The notes under the pieces were generated by a model. That model had not been told where the DNA came from, ran no database searches, and was given only the letters and a program-made list of their open reading frames with translations. A stretch of DNA of 39,386 bases from positions 12,070 through 51,455 of the forward strand of contig KB912082.1 in the NCBI GenBank assembly GCA_000383735.1, written 5' to 3'. This stretch comes from Verrucomicrobia bacterium SCGC AAA164-M04 (lineage in GTDB: Bacteria > Verrucomicrobiota > Verrucomicrobiae > Verrucomicrobiales > Akkermansiaceae). Shown one piece after another: positions 27,199-34,882 of this stretch; the first letter of the stretch is position 1; each line of letters begins with the position of its first letter. Both the position numbers and the translations under genes were made by a program.

Positions 27199-27969
27199 AT
27201 GAACTTCGTTCGAATTTTCATCTTTTTAACTATCTCACTCCACGCAGAAACGGTTCGCAATCTCAAGTATGATTCGAAGCACGAGCGAAACACTCTCGAT
27301 TTCTATCCCTCGCTCAAAAAGGGAGAAAAACCCGCGCCCGTCTTCGTTTGGTTCCACGGCGGGGGATTCCGTAATGGGGATAAAAACCAGATTGAAAAAT
27401 ATGGCCGTCCCACTTTAGAAAAATACCAGAAGGCCGGTTATGCCGTCGTGAGTTGCAACTATCCATTCCTCGGTAAAGACATGGAATATCGCGATATCGT
27501 GGATCACTGCGGAAGAGCCGTAAAATTTGTGCGCTCTCAATCAAAGAATTGGAATATCGATCCAAACCAACTTGCCTGTGGAGGTGTCTCAGCCGGAGCT
27601 CTCATCAGCCAATTCCTCGGTTATCACGACGACCTCGCAGACCCGGAAGCAAAAGACCCCATCAACAAACTGAGCTCTCGTCCCGGCGTCGTCGTTGGCG
27701 TGATGCAACCAATTGGGACGAAAGACTTCGCGCTAGGTTTTATGGACAAAGGTGAAGCTCCACTTTTCCTCTACTCGAACGCGAGACCCAGCGACTTCAT
27801 TCATCCACCCAAGCAACTTGAACTCATTCGGGACAAAGCAAAATCGCTGGACATTCCGGTGGAAGCCTATGGCGGCCCGCGCAACAAACTTCCCCAAGTG
27901 AAAAAAGGGGAGAACTGGATCGACCTTCAACTGAAATTCTGCAACGAGCACCTTAAGGTAGGTTCTTAG
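27199..27969 (+). CDS. Exported alpha/beta hydrolase (esterase/lipase-like)
   Basis: 256 residues with a short signal peptide (MNFVRIFIFLTISLHAETV). The fold is supported by the oxyanion-hole strand VFVWFHGGGFRNGDK, the nucleophile elbow GVSAGA (Ser near residue 133) and the following helix with YHDDLADPEAKDPINKLSS. A candidate acid is the Asp of PSDFIHPP. The usual C-terminal His loop is not obvious: the corresponding region reads AYGGPRNKLPQVKKGENW, without His. It is followed 111 bases later by the DUF1080 gene on the same strand. Ester or lipid substrates are possible; carbohydrate esters would fit the neighbours. Confidence 0.8.
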   Translation: MNFVRIFIFLTISLHAETVRNLKYDSKHERNTLDFYPSLKKGEKPAPVFVWFHGGGFRNGDKNQIEKYGRPTLEKYQKAGYAVVSCNYPFLGKDMEYRDIVDHCGRAVKFVRSQSKNWNIDPNQLACGGVSAGALISQFLGYHDDLADPEAKDPINKLSSRPGVVVGVMQPIGTKDFALGFMDKGEAPLFLYSNARPSDFIHPPKQLELIRDKAKSLDIPVEAYGGPRNKLPQVKKGENWIDLQLKFCNEHLKVGS

Positions 27970-28080
27970 CTCTTCGCCCATTACCGACGCCACACATCGT
28001 GTGTGAGAATGACCGATGGCCTTTTTTCGAGAATCGCAGGAAAACGAAAGGCCAACTCCTCAGCCGCGTATGCTTGTTCT

Positions 28081-28656
28081 ATGAGATATTTCCTCTATTT
28101 ACTTTTTACTTTCACGGCCTTTGGCAGCGATTCATTATTCAATGGCAAGGACCTCACTGGCTGGAAATCAGATGCCAAGGGCGACTTTGCTTACTGGACC
28201 GCCAAAGATGGCGTTCTTCACTGTCAGTCTGGCCCCAAGAAAAAAGGCTCCGTTCTTTGGACCACTAAAGAATTCCAAGACTTCACTCTCACTCTGGAAT
28301 ACAAACTCGGTCATGGTACCATCGACTCAGGTGTGATGTTGAAAAAAAACCACGATCAAATTCAGATCGGCATCTCCGGCTCACTAAAGCGTGACCTAAC
28401 CGCTTCTCCCTACATTCCAGGAAAAGGCTACCCCGTCGAAGGCAAGGAAGCGATTGCCACTGTGAAACCCGAGGATTGGAACATTCTTAAGATTGTAGTA
28501 AAGGGAAGCACCTATAACACTTGGCTCAACGGGGTTAAAGGGGTCACCTATGATTCAAAAACCGCGATCGAAAAAGGCCCCCTCGGCCTCCAACTTCACG
28601 GGGGTCGCGATATGTCGATCTCTTTTCGAAAGATTGAGATCATCGAGCAGAAATAA
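28081..28656 (+). CDS. DUF1080 (3-keto-disaccharide hydrolase) family protein
   Basis: 191 residues from ATG 28081, which yields a signal peptide (MRYFLYLLFTFTAFGS). An earlier ATG at 28003 is in frame but adds an unlikely N-terminus. The DUF1080 concanavalin-like fold begins right after cleavage: SLFNGKDLTGWKSDAKGDFA, then FTLTLEYKLGHGTIDSGVML, and finishes with GPLGLQLHGGRDMSISFRKI. Family members are linked to hydrolysis of 3-keto-glycosides. It is short, a single domain, with no PEP-CTERM. The neighbouring TIM-barrel isomerase is also Tat-exported, so an extracytoplasmic sugar-processing set is possible. It converges on that gene through a bidirectional hairpin. Confidence 0.88.
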   Translation: MRYFLYLLFTFTAFGSDSLFNGKDLTGWKSDAKGDFAYWTAKDGVLHCQSGPKKKGSVLWTTKEFQDFTLTLEYKLGHGTIDSGVMLKKNHDQIQIGISGSLKRDLTASPYIPGKGYPVEGKEAIATVKPEDWNILKIVVKGSTYNTWLNGVKGVTYDSKTAIEKGPLGLQLHGGRDMSISFRKIEIIEQK

Positions 28657-28727
28657 AGAAGTCATCCTCTAGCTATCCAAATCAGCTCTAGGAAAATCGA
28701 TCGCCTGCCTCAGGGGCATCACTCCAC

Positions 28728-28762
28728 AAAAAAAGCCCCTGGAAATTTATTCCAGAGACTTT
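28728..28762 (-). terminator. Bidirectional terminator hairpin
   Basis: CCCTGGAA and TTCCAGAG pair around a 5-base loop between two convergent genes. On the minus strand the stem is followed by seven Ts (28728-28734), serving the TIM-barrel gene; on the plus strand it is followed by ACTTTTTC, serving DUF1080. Confidence 0.75.
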
Positions 28763-28779
28763 TTCTGATTCTAGATTCC

Positions 28780-29664
28780 CTAAACCGTACAGATATCGAT
28801 TGCCTGTTTAAGAGAGGTCAAAGGGTCATTTTTCGGTCTGAATTCCTGACCGAGATATCCTTTGTAACCCAGCTTCGCTAGGGCTTTGCAGATGCCCACA
28901 TAATTTAATTCCTGGGTATCATCAATCTCGTTACGCCCCGGAACACCTGCGGTGTGGAAGTGTGAAATGGCATCAATGTGCTTACTGAAAGTTGCAATGC
29001 AATCGCCCTCCATAATCTGCATGTGGTAGATATCATACAAGAGCTTGAAGCGCTCGGAGCCGACTTCCTTGACGAGATCAGCGCCCCACTGGGTGCGATC
29101 GCAAAGGTAATCCCTATGATCCTTCTTCGAGTTCAAGAGCTCCATCGAAATTGTAATGTTGTGCTTCTCGGCAATCGGCATGATTCGCTTCACCCCCTCG
29201 GCACAGTTTTTCAAACCCTCTTCGTCGGTGAGACCGCGACGATTTCCAGAGAAAGCGATCACCTGAGGAACATTCCCGGCTTTAGCTGCGAGAGGAATGA
29301 TCTCTTCATAAATTTTCACGAGCGTATCGTGATTTTCCTTTTTCTCAAAAGAGGTTCCAATCCCACCAATTCCTTTGATAGGACGAGGACGGCCCATCGC
29401 GCATTCAAGTCCGTGCTTGGCAACAGTTTCCCACTGATTAGGAAAAAGAATCTCGATCGACTCAATCCCCATCTTCTTTACCTCCACACAGAACTGATCA
29501 AGCGGAATGTTTCCAAAGCACCAATGACAAACTGAGTGCTTAAACTCGGCCCCGGCTTTCGCCGCATCTTCTTCAGCAGCTTTAACTTGTGCTCCCAGAG
29601 CAGAAAAAACGGCGGCAGTAGCAGCGCCACCCGAAAGGGCAGTAAGTGATTTTCTTCGATTCAT
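28780..29664 (-). CDS. Tat-exported TIM-barrel isomerase/epimerase (hydroxypyruvate isomerase-like)
   Basis: 294 residues from ATG 29664, chosen because MNRRKSLTALSGGAATAAVF is a twin-arginine-type signal. AP endonuclease 2 / xylose-isomerase-like TIM barrel of the hydroxypyruvate isomerase branch: CHWCFGNIPLDQFCVEVKKM, then metal-ligand-type residues in ISMELLNSKKDHRDYLCDRT, KLLYDIYHMQIMEGD, HFHTAGVPGRNEIDD and LGQEFRP. E. coli Hyi is cytosolic, so export is unusual, though common among such proteins in Verrucomicrobiota and Planctomycetota. It lies 79 bases after the DUF1501 gene (29744-31189) on the same strand and may be the third gene of that unit. Substrate unknown. Confidence 0.87.
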   Translation of the reverse strand: MNRRKSLTALSGGAATAAVFSALGAQVKAAEEDAAKAGAEFKHSVCHWCFGNIPLDQFCVEVKKMGIESIEILFPNQWETVAKHGLECAMGRPRPIKGIGGIGTSFEKKENHDTLVKIYEEIIPLAAKAGNVPQVIAFSGNRRGLTDEEGLKNCAEGVKRIMPIAEKHNITISMELLNSKKDHRDYLCDRTQWGADLVKEVGSERFKLLYDIYHMQIMEGDCIATFSKHIDAISHFHTAGVPGRNEIDDTQELNYVGICKALAKLGYKGYLGQEFRPKNDPLTSLKQAIDICTV

Positions 29665-29743
29665 AACTAAGTTTAATACAGGACAAGAAGCGGTTCTTTG
29701 TCGAGAAATGAAACTATTCATTTTGCGAAGGCCATCAAAGACC

Positions 29744-31189
29744 CTAAGCGAGGATTTCTTGGATCACCTTGCCATGAACGTCGGTCAAACGGCGATCAAT
29801 ACTGTCCTTACGGAATACCAATTTCTCGTGATCAATCCCAAGTAAATGAAGAATGGTGGCATGAATATCATACACTTGCGTGGGATTTTTCCGGTCCGCT
29901 GGTTTGTAACCCCATTCATCACTCTCGCCATGAGTGACACCGCCGCGCACCCCACCCCCAGCAAGCCAGTTGGTGAATACGTGAGGATTATGATCACGCC
30001 CTTTGCTTCCTTGCGTTGAAGGCATACGCCCAAATTCAGTAGTCCAAAGAATCACGGTATCTTCGAGCATTCCACGTTGTCTTAAATCCTTGATGAGGGC
30101 AGCTGTCCCAATTGCCATGCCCCGCGAAAGAGGTCCATGTTCACGTTCGATATCTTCGTGACTATCCCAATTACGCCGGGGAAAGCCGTTGTCATTGCCC
30201 GACCAGATCTGCACAAACTTTACTCCTCGCTCCAAAAGGCGGCGCGCAGAAAGACATTTCCGGCCAAAGGCATCCGCCTCTTCCTTCCAATTAATTTCCT
30301 TTGGCCACTTTGTGCCATCAGGGGAAAGGCCATACATTGACTTGACATAATCTGGCTCCCTGGAGAGGTCGAGTGCTTCGGGCGCGGCCAGTTGCATTCG
30401 CGCCGCCAGTTCGTAGCTTTGGATCCTAGCCTCGAGACGCGAATCGCCGGAACGTTGTTCCGCATATTCTCGATTCAATTTCCCAAGCAAGCTTCCGGCA
30501 TCTTTCTCAGCCTGTGGCGTAAGATATTTTGCACCCTTGTAAGGGAAAAGGTGGGTGATGGGCTCGCTCGTTCCCGGGCGAATGATCGTTCCCTGATGAA
30601 CAGTCGGCAAAAAAGCCGAAGCCCAATTCTTAGGTCCATTTGAAGCATATCCCCGATGGTCAGGAAGGACCACAAAAGTTGGCAAATTATCGTTTAGGCT
30701 TCCTAGCCCATAACTGACCCACGACCCCATTCCCGGAAATCCAGGACGATCAAAACCCGTGGCTTGTAGGTAGGTTGCCTGGCTATGAACTCCAGTCTTA
30801 CCCGTCATATTATGAATAAAGGCCATCTCATCCACCACCTCGCCCAGGGGTGAAACAGTCTCTCCCAGCAACTTACCGCAAGCCCCATGCGGCGCGAAGT
30901 CCCACACCGGTTTTTTCCAAGGACCTAGACCATTTTGAAAGGCTTCCACATGCTCTCCAAAATCCGATTTTTCACCGTGTCGCTTAACCAACTCTGGCTT
31001 GTAATCAAAGAGATCAAGATGGCTCGCAGCACCAGCCATGAAGAGCTGAATCACTCTTTTCGCCTTGGGCCGATGGTGGGCTTCTTGCAAAACTCCGCCA
31101 CCCCGGGCATCACCTCCAAGAAGAGAGGACAAGGCGATCCCTCCGAGGCCGCCGCCGGATTGCCACAAGAAATCACGCCGGTTTGTCAT
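29744..31189 (-). CDS. Tat-exported DUF1501 protein
   Basis: 481 residues from ATG 31189, four bases after the stop of the DUF1549/DUF1553 gene, suggesting translational coupling. The signal is twin-arginine (MTNRRDFLWQSGGGLGGIAL). DUF1501 body: KRVIQLFMAGAASHLDLFDY, TGKTGVHSQATYLQATGFDR, GMGSWVSYGLGSLNDNLP, LLERGVKFVQIWSGNDNGFP, and the C-terminal LWTTEFGRMPSTQGSKGRDH and HNPHVFTNWLAGGGVRGG. It belongs to the longer DUF1501 subgroup and is only distantly similar to the copy at 20006-21283, so the two modules look like old paralogues, not a recent duplication. Substrate unknown. Confidence 0.92.
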   Translation of the reverse strand: MTNRRDFLWQSGGGLGGIALSSLLGGDARGGGVLQEAHHRPKAKRVIQLFMAGAASHLDLFDYKPELVKRHGEKSDFGEHVEAFQNGLGPWKKPVWDFAPHGACGKLLGETVSPLGEVVDEMAFIHNMTGKTGVHSQATYLQATGFDRPGFPGMGSWVSYGLGSLNDNLPTFVVLPDHRGYASNGPKNWASAFLPTVHQGTIIRPGTSEPITHLFPYKGAKYLTPQAEKDAGSLLGKLNREYAEQRSGDSRLEARIQSYELAARMQLAAPEALDLSREPDYVKSMYGLSPDGTKWPKEINWKEEADAFGRKCLSARRLLERGVKFVQIWSGNDNGFPRRNWDSHEDIEREHGPLSRGMAIGTAALIKDLRQRGMLEDTVILWTTEFGRMPSTQGSKGRDHNPHVFTNWLAGGGVRGGVTHGESDEWGYKPADRKNPTQVYDIHATILHLLGIDHEKLVFRKDSIDRRLTDVHGKVIQEILA

Positions 31190-31193
31190 CGCT

Positions 31194-33791
31194 TCAGTCC
31201 ACGTAGGAAAACTCACTCATATTAAAAACTAATCTCACCAAGGCCGCCATACCATGGGAGTTGGCATAGTCCTCTAAAAGGCCTCGTTCTTCTAGTCTTA
31301 CGGGCCTCCCAAGGGAACGTGCAATCAACTCACCCACCGGGTCATCCTTACCTTTCAAATCAACCGCAACATGCTCTGCCATGCGAAGAATAAAACGGTT
31401 GTTCAACATCGCAAGAGCTTGCAAAGAGGTCGTCGTTTCACTCCTCTTATCAACCAACAAGGAAGGGTCAGCACAATCTAGAGCATCCATAAATGGCTGG
31501 GGTTGAGAGCGAACCAGAAAACGATAGACAGACCGACGGTGGGTCGCCGGATCATCAGGATCCGCTTTGTGATATTGGTAATGCGGAGAGTGCTGAGGCT
31601 TCTCAATAATAAAATCCTGAAAAGACGGGCCTCCCATTTTTAGGTTCATTTTCCCGGCCACCGAAAGGACGGTGTCCCGGACCACTTCTGCCTCAAGCCG
31701 TCTGCGATTTTGCCTCCAGAGAAATCGATTAGAGCCATCTACTGAAGCATTTTCAGGACGCCCCGAGCTTTTTTGACGATAGGTTTCGCTTAGGAGAATC
31801 ATGCGATGAAGTCTTTTCAATGACCCACCACCATCACGAAATTCAACTGCTAACCAGTCGAGTAATTTGGGATGTGTCGGTTCTTCACCGATCTGGCCAA
31901 AATCGTTGGCAGTCTCAACCAACCCGACTCCAAAGTGCTGTTGCCAAACCCGGTTAACAATACTTCGCCAAGTGAGCTTATTTTCGGGATGCACCACCCA
32001 GTTGGCCAACGCAACCCTGCGATCTCCTTCCAAGTGATTCGCTGGGAGATCAAAGGAATTTAAGCCCTCCACAATTCCGGGAACCGGAGCAGGCCCTACT
32101 ACATCAAGCGGACTAGTCACATCACCACGACTCAGGATACGGATCTCTCGTGGCTTTCCGTTCACATGCCCACGGCCCATGAAATTTCCATTTCCGTGAT
32201 GGACCTTGGCCACGTAGACCCGTTTAAGTTTAGGGAGAGCCGAGACTTTTCTCTCCAATGCCTTCACCTCGTCAGCAATTTGCTTTTCCTTTTTTAATAG
32301 GCTTCCTGCATGCTGCTGCAGAAGGCGGTCATACCGCCCCCTCACTTTGGGATCAATTTTCGTAACCCCAGTGCCCGTTATGCCATCAATCAGATTAGCA
32401 CGACCCCACCGTGGCATGGCCTGAATAGAATCGAGCGCTTCCACTTTTTTCGGAATCAAAATTTTGTCCTTTGAAGTCACCTTCACCTCACTCAAAGCGA
32501 AGATCCAATCATTGCTCAAAGGTCCTCCGGTATGACGGCGACTCCACAACTTGGTCGCGACTACCCGAACAAAGCGAGCCCTCTTTCCCTGCCCCTTGAT
32601 TACGATAGGCCCTGCTCCTGGGCGGGGGAAGTCGGCCCCGGTTTGATCCGCTAAAATTGATTTAGCACCAAATTCCTGGTCATCAGAAACTTCGACGCGG
32701 AAACGATGGGGAAATCCAAAATTTGGAAATCCATACTCATCAGCAGGAAAAATCTCTACTTTCCCCAATGGCAATGAACTTCCCAAATCGACCTGCACCC
32801 ACTTCACCGTATCCTGTTTGGCTGAAACCTGACTGTGGTATCCATATCGATCTGATCGTTTGCCCTCAGATCCAGTGACCAATTTCTCGAGCTCTTTCAG
32901 CTCAGGGGTTTTAGCCACTTCAATATTAGCTCGAACTTTTGTTAACTTAGATTGCTTCGCTGAGATCTGCGCTACCAGGTTCGCTCGCTTTTGCATGACC
33001 GCCGGATCCACGTCATACTCACGGTCGGATCGGTCAAGAGCCGCGAAAATCGATTGTAAGGAATAGTAGTCCTTCATCGTCACCGGATCCGCCTTGTGGT
33101 CGTGACACTGGGCGCATTGCACCGTGAACGAACAGAAAGTCGTCATGACTGCGGTCACCATATCGTCACGGTCCAGATGACGCGCTACCTTCCCATCGAT
33201 TTTGCTCTCGGGAACCTCGGCATGTCCAATGAGATCCCACGGCCCCGCAGCCAGAAATCCAGTGGCCTCAATCCCATCGCGGTGATGAGGCAAAAGCCTA
33301 TCTCCGGCGATCTGCTCCCTTACAAATTGCGCGTAGGGCTTATCCTCGTTGAGTGCGCGGATGACGTAATCTCGATAAGGCCAAGCATGGTTTCGGGGCT
33401 GGTCTTTATCATATCCGTGAGTCTCTCCGAAATGGACCACATCCAACCAGTGACGCGCCCAGCGTTCACCATATCGAGGTGAAGCCAAAAGCTCATCCAC
33501 CAGCTCTGGGTAGGCCTCGGGGCTTTCGTCTCTTACAAAGGTATCCATCCTTTTTGGCGAAAGAGGCATTCCCCAAAGATCGAATGCCAAACGACGCGCC
33601 AACACCCGCTTTTCTGCAGCACCTGAAGAAACGATCCCAAGCCGCTTCTGCTGCGCCCGAATAAACCGATCAATAATCACTTTATCAGCCCCGAGCGGGA
33701 CCTCGGGACGCTCAAGAGGCCGCATTGACCACCAGACCTCTTGGCCATTCAGGCCAATCAAAGTCATGAGGAGAACAAAGGCAAAACGCAT
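31194..33791 (-). CDS. DUF1549/DUF1553 protein with central discoidin-like domain and CxxCH
   Basis: 865 residues from ATG 33791, which gives a signal peptide (MRFAFVLLMTLIGLNGQEV). A TTG at 33803 is less likely. DUF1549 spans about residues 30-250 (RRLAFDLWGMPLSPKRMDTF, YGERWARHWLDVVHFGETHG) with one heme-type motif, CAQCHDHKADP. Between DUF1549 and DUF1553 lies an F5/8 type C (discoidin)-like domain, about residues 305-425 (VKWVQVDLGSSLPLGKVEIF, RARFVRVVATKLW), a likely carbohydrate-binding module. DUF1553 follows (LANWVVHPENKLTWRSIVNR, FLWRQNRRRLEAEVVRDTVL). There is no N-terminal cytochrome c domain. First gene of a likely operon with the DUF1501 and TIM-barrel genes. Confidence 0.9.
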   Translation of the reverse strand: MRFAFVLLMTLIGLNGQEVWWSMRPLERPEVPLGADKVIIDRFIRAQQKRLGIVSSGAAEKRVLARRLAFDLWGMPLSPKRMDTFVRDESPEAYPELVDELLASPRYGERWARHWLDVVHFGETHGYDKDQPRNHAWPYRDYVIRALNEDKPYAQFVREQIAGDRLLPHHRDGIEATGFLAAGPWDLIGHAEVPESKIDGKVARHLDRDDMVTAVMTTFCSFTVQCAQCHDHKADPVTMKDYYSLQSIFAALDRSDREYDVDPAVMQKRANLVAQISAKQSKLTKVRANIEVAKTPELKELEKLVTGSEGKRSDRYGYHSQVSAKQDTVKWVQVDLGSSLPLGKVEIFPADEYGFPNFGFPHRFRVEVSDDQEFGAKSILADQTGADFPRPGAGPIVIKGQGKRARFVRVVATKLWSRRHTGGPLSNDWIFALSEVKVTSKDKILIPKKVEALDSIQAMPRWGRANLIDGITGTGVTKIDPKVRGRYDRLLQQHAGSLLKKEKQIADEVKALERKVSALPKLKRVYVAKVHHGNGNFMGRGHVNGKPREIRILSRGDVTSPLDVVGPAPVPGIVEGLNSFDLPANHLEGDRRVALANWVVHPENKLTWRSIVNRVWQQHFGVGLVETANDFGQIGEEPTHPKLLDWLAVEFRDGGGSLKRLHRMILLSETYRQKSSGRPENASVDGSNRFLWRQNRRRLEAEVVRDTVLSVAGKMNLKMGGPSFQDFIIEKPQHSPHYQYHKADPDDPATHRRSVYRFLVRSQPQPFMDALDCADPSLLVDKRSETTTSLQALAMLNNRFILRMAEHVAVDLKGKDDPVGELIARSLGRPVRLEERGLLEDYANSHGMAALVRLVFNMSEFSYVD

Positions 33792-33831
33792 TTCGCCAAA
33801 CAATAAGCAGCAAAAGCAATCAGTATGAAAT

Positions 33832-33864
33832 AAAAAAACGTAAGACCTTAGGGCCTCACGTTTT
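33832..33864 (-). terminator. Rho-independent terminator of the PEP-CTERM gene
   Basis: A 13-pair hairpin (AAAACGTGAGGCC with GGTCTTACGTTTT, two G-T pairs) around a CTAA loop, followed by a T-run on the minus strand. It lies between the PEP-CTERM gene stop (33891) and the start of the DUF1549/DUF1553 gene. Confidence 0.85.
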
Positions 33865-33890
33865 GAAAATTCTGTGCGAAAAAAAAGCGC

Positions 33891-34703
33891 TTACTTCCGA
33901 CGCCGGAAGCAAAGCAGACCCAGCCCTGTAAGCCCAAGAAGAGCCGAAGAAGGCTCCGGGATGGTAGCGGTGGTCAAACCACCAAAGTCAGCGATAACAT
34001 CGATAGTGAGCGCCAGTCCAGCAGCAGTCTGCGCAGTGAACTCTCCAGTTGGACGAGGATCATCGTCAAGATTGAGAAGGAGCCGGGGAGCTGGAAAAGT
34101 ATCAACTCCGGCAGAAGCCGGATCTCCTGGTGCAGCACCAGTTTCCCAGTAAGCCGCTAGGATATCCCCACCGATCGTGGCGAGGACATTTCCTCCACCA
34201 ACACTGGCAGTTCCTGTGCCGAGACCATTGAAGTCCCCACCCGCGTTGGTGTCAAAAAAATCATAGGCTCCGGCTGGGATTCCTAGAACAACCGAGCCGG
34301 CCGGCGTAATAGTGGTCTCATTCCCAGCAACAGACTTATTATTAGTCGCCGATCCAGTGTGCCATCCCATGCGATTCCCTGCATTTCGAGCTGTATAACT
34401 GGTGAAATTCAGCACCGGAATGTTAAGACCGTTATAACCATCAGCATTTCCACTGGCATAAGCAGTACTCGAAAGAGAGCGTCCGATGATGACAAGATCT
34501 ACGCCATTAAGGGCCGATTGAGTGCCCGGAGCGTTGAAATTTGAGAAATCTCCAGCTGCGGTGACATTAGCATCCGAGTAATTCGCGGCTAAAAAGGCTT
34601 CAATTTCGGAGGTGTCCGATGCCGAAACCAGGATATTCGCAGCAGACGCGCAACCGGTAGTGGCTGCGAATGCAACGAGTAAGAATGATCTAGAGTTTTT
34701 CAT
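33891..34703 (-). CDS. PEP-CTERM sorted exported protein, function unknown
   Basis: 270 residues: signal peptide (MKNSRSFLLVAFAATTGCAS), a Gly/Ala/Asn-rich body of about 215 residues, and a PEP-CTERM tail (IPEPSSALLGLTGLGLLCFRRRK). The body contains VDLVIIGRSLSSTAY and LNIPVLNFTSYTARN, reminiscent of a Rossmann-like strand-loop arrangement seen in verrucomicrobial PEP-CTERM proteins, but no catalytic motif was identified. The exosortase that should cleave it is not in the window. It is divergent from the lamin-tail/CotH gene across 179 bases and has its own strong terminator. Confidence 0.8.
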   Translation of the reverse strand: MKNSRSFLLVAFAATTGCASAANILVSASDTSEIEAFLAANYSDANVTAAGDFSNFNAPGTQSALNGVDLVIIGRSLSSTAYASGNADGYNGLNIPVLNFTSYTARNAGNRMGWHTGSATNNKSVAGNETTITPAGSVVLGIPAGAYDFFDTNAGGDFNGLGTGTASVGGGNVLATIGGDILAAYWETGAAPGDPASAGVDTFPAPRLLLNLDDDPRPTGEFTAQTAAGLALTIDVIADFGGLTTATIPEPSSALLGLTGLGLLCFRRRK

Positions 34704-34882
34704 TTTCGATATTGATTAAGGGGGAGATATAGCAGCCAGCTGATAATCATCAATAACAAAAGTATTTCATTTTATTCCACGACTAATACCAGAGATTGGC
34801 TCTTCTGGATCAATGGTTTTTATGTTACACTTATCGACCGGGGTGGTTCGTACAATTCCTCGGTGCGCTTTGCACACACACT

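Noticed and set aside
34741..34752. TGATAATCATCA, resembling half of a Fur box
   Set aside because: Short, AT-rich, and without a second half-site; too likely by chance in this intergenic region.
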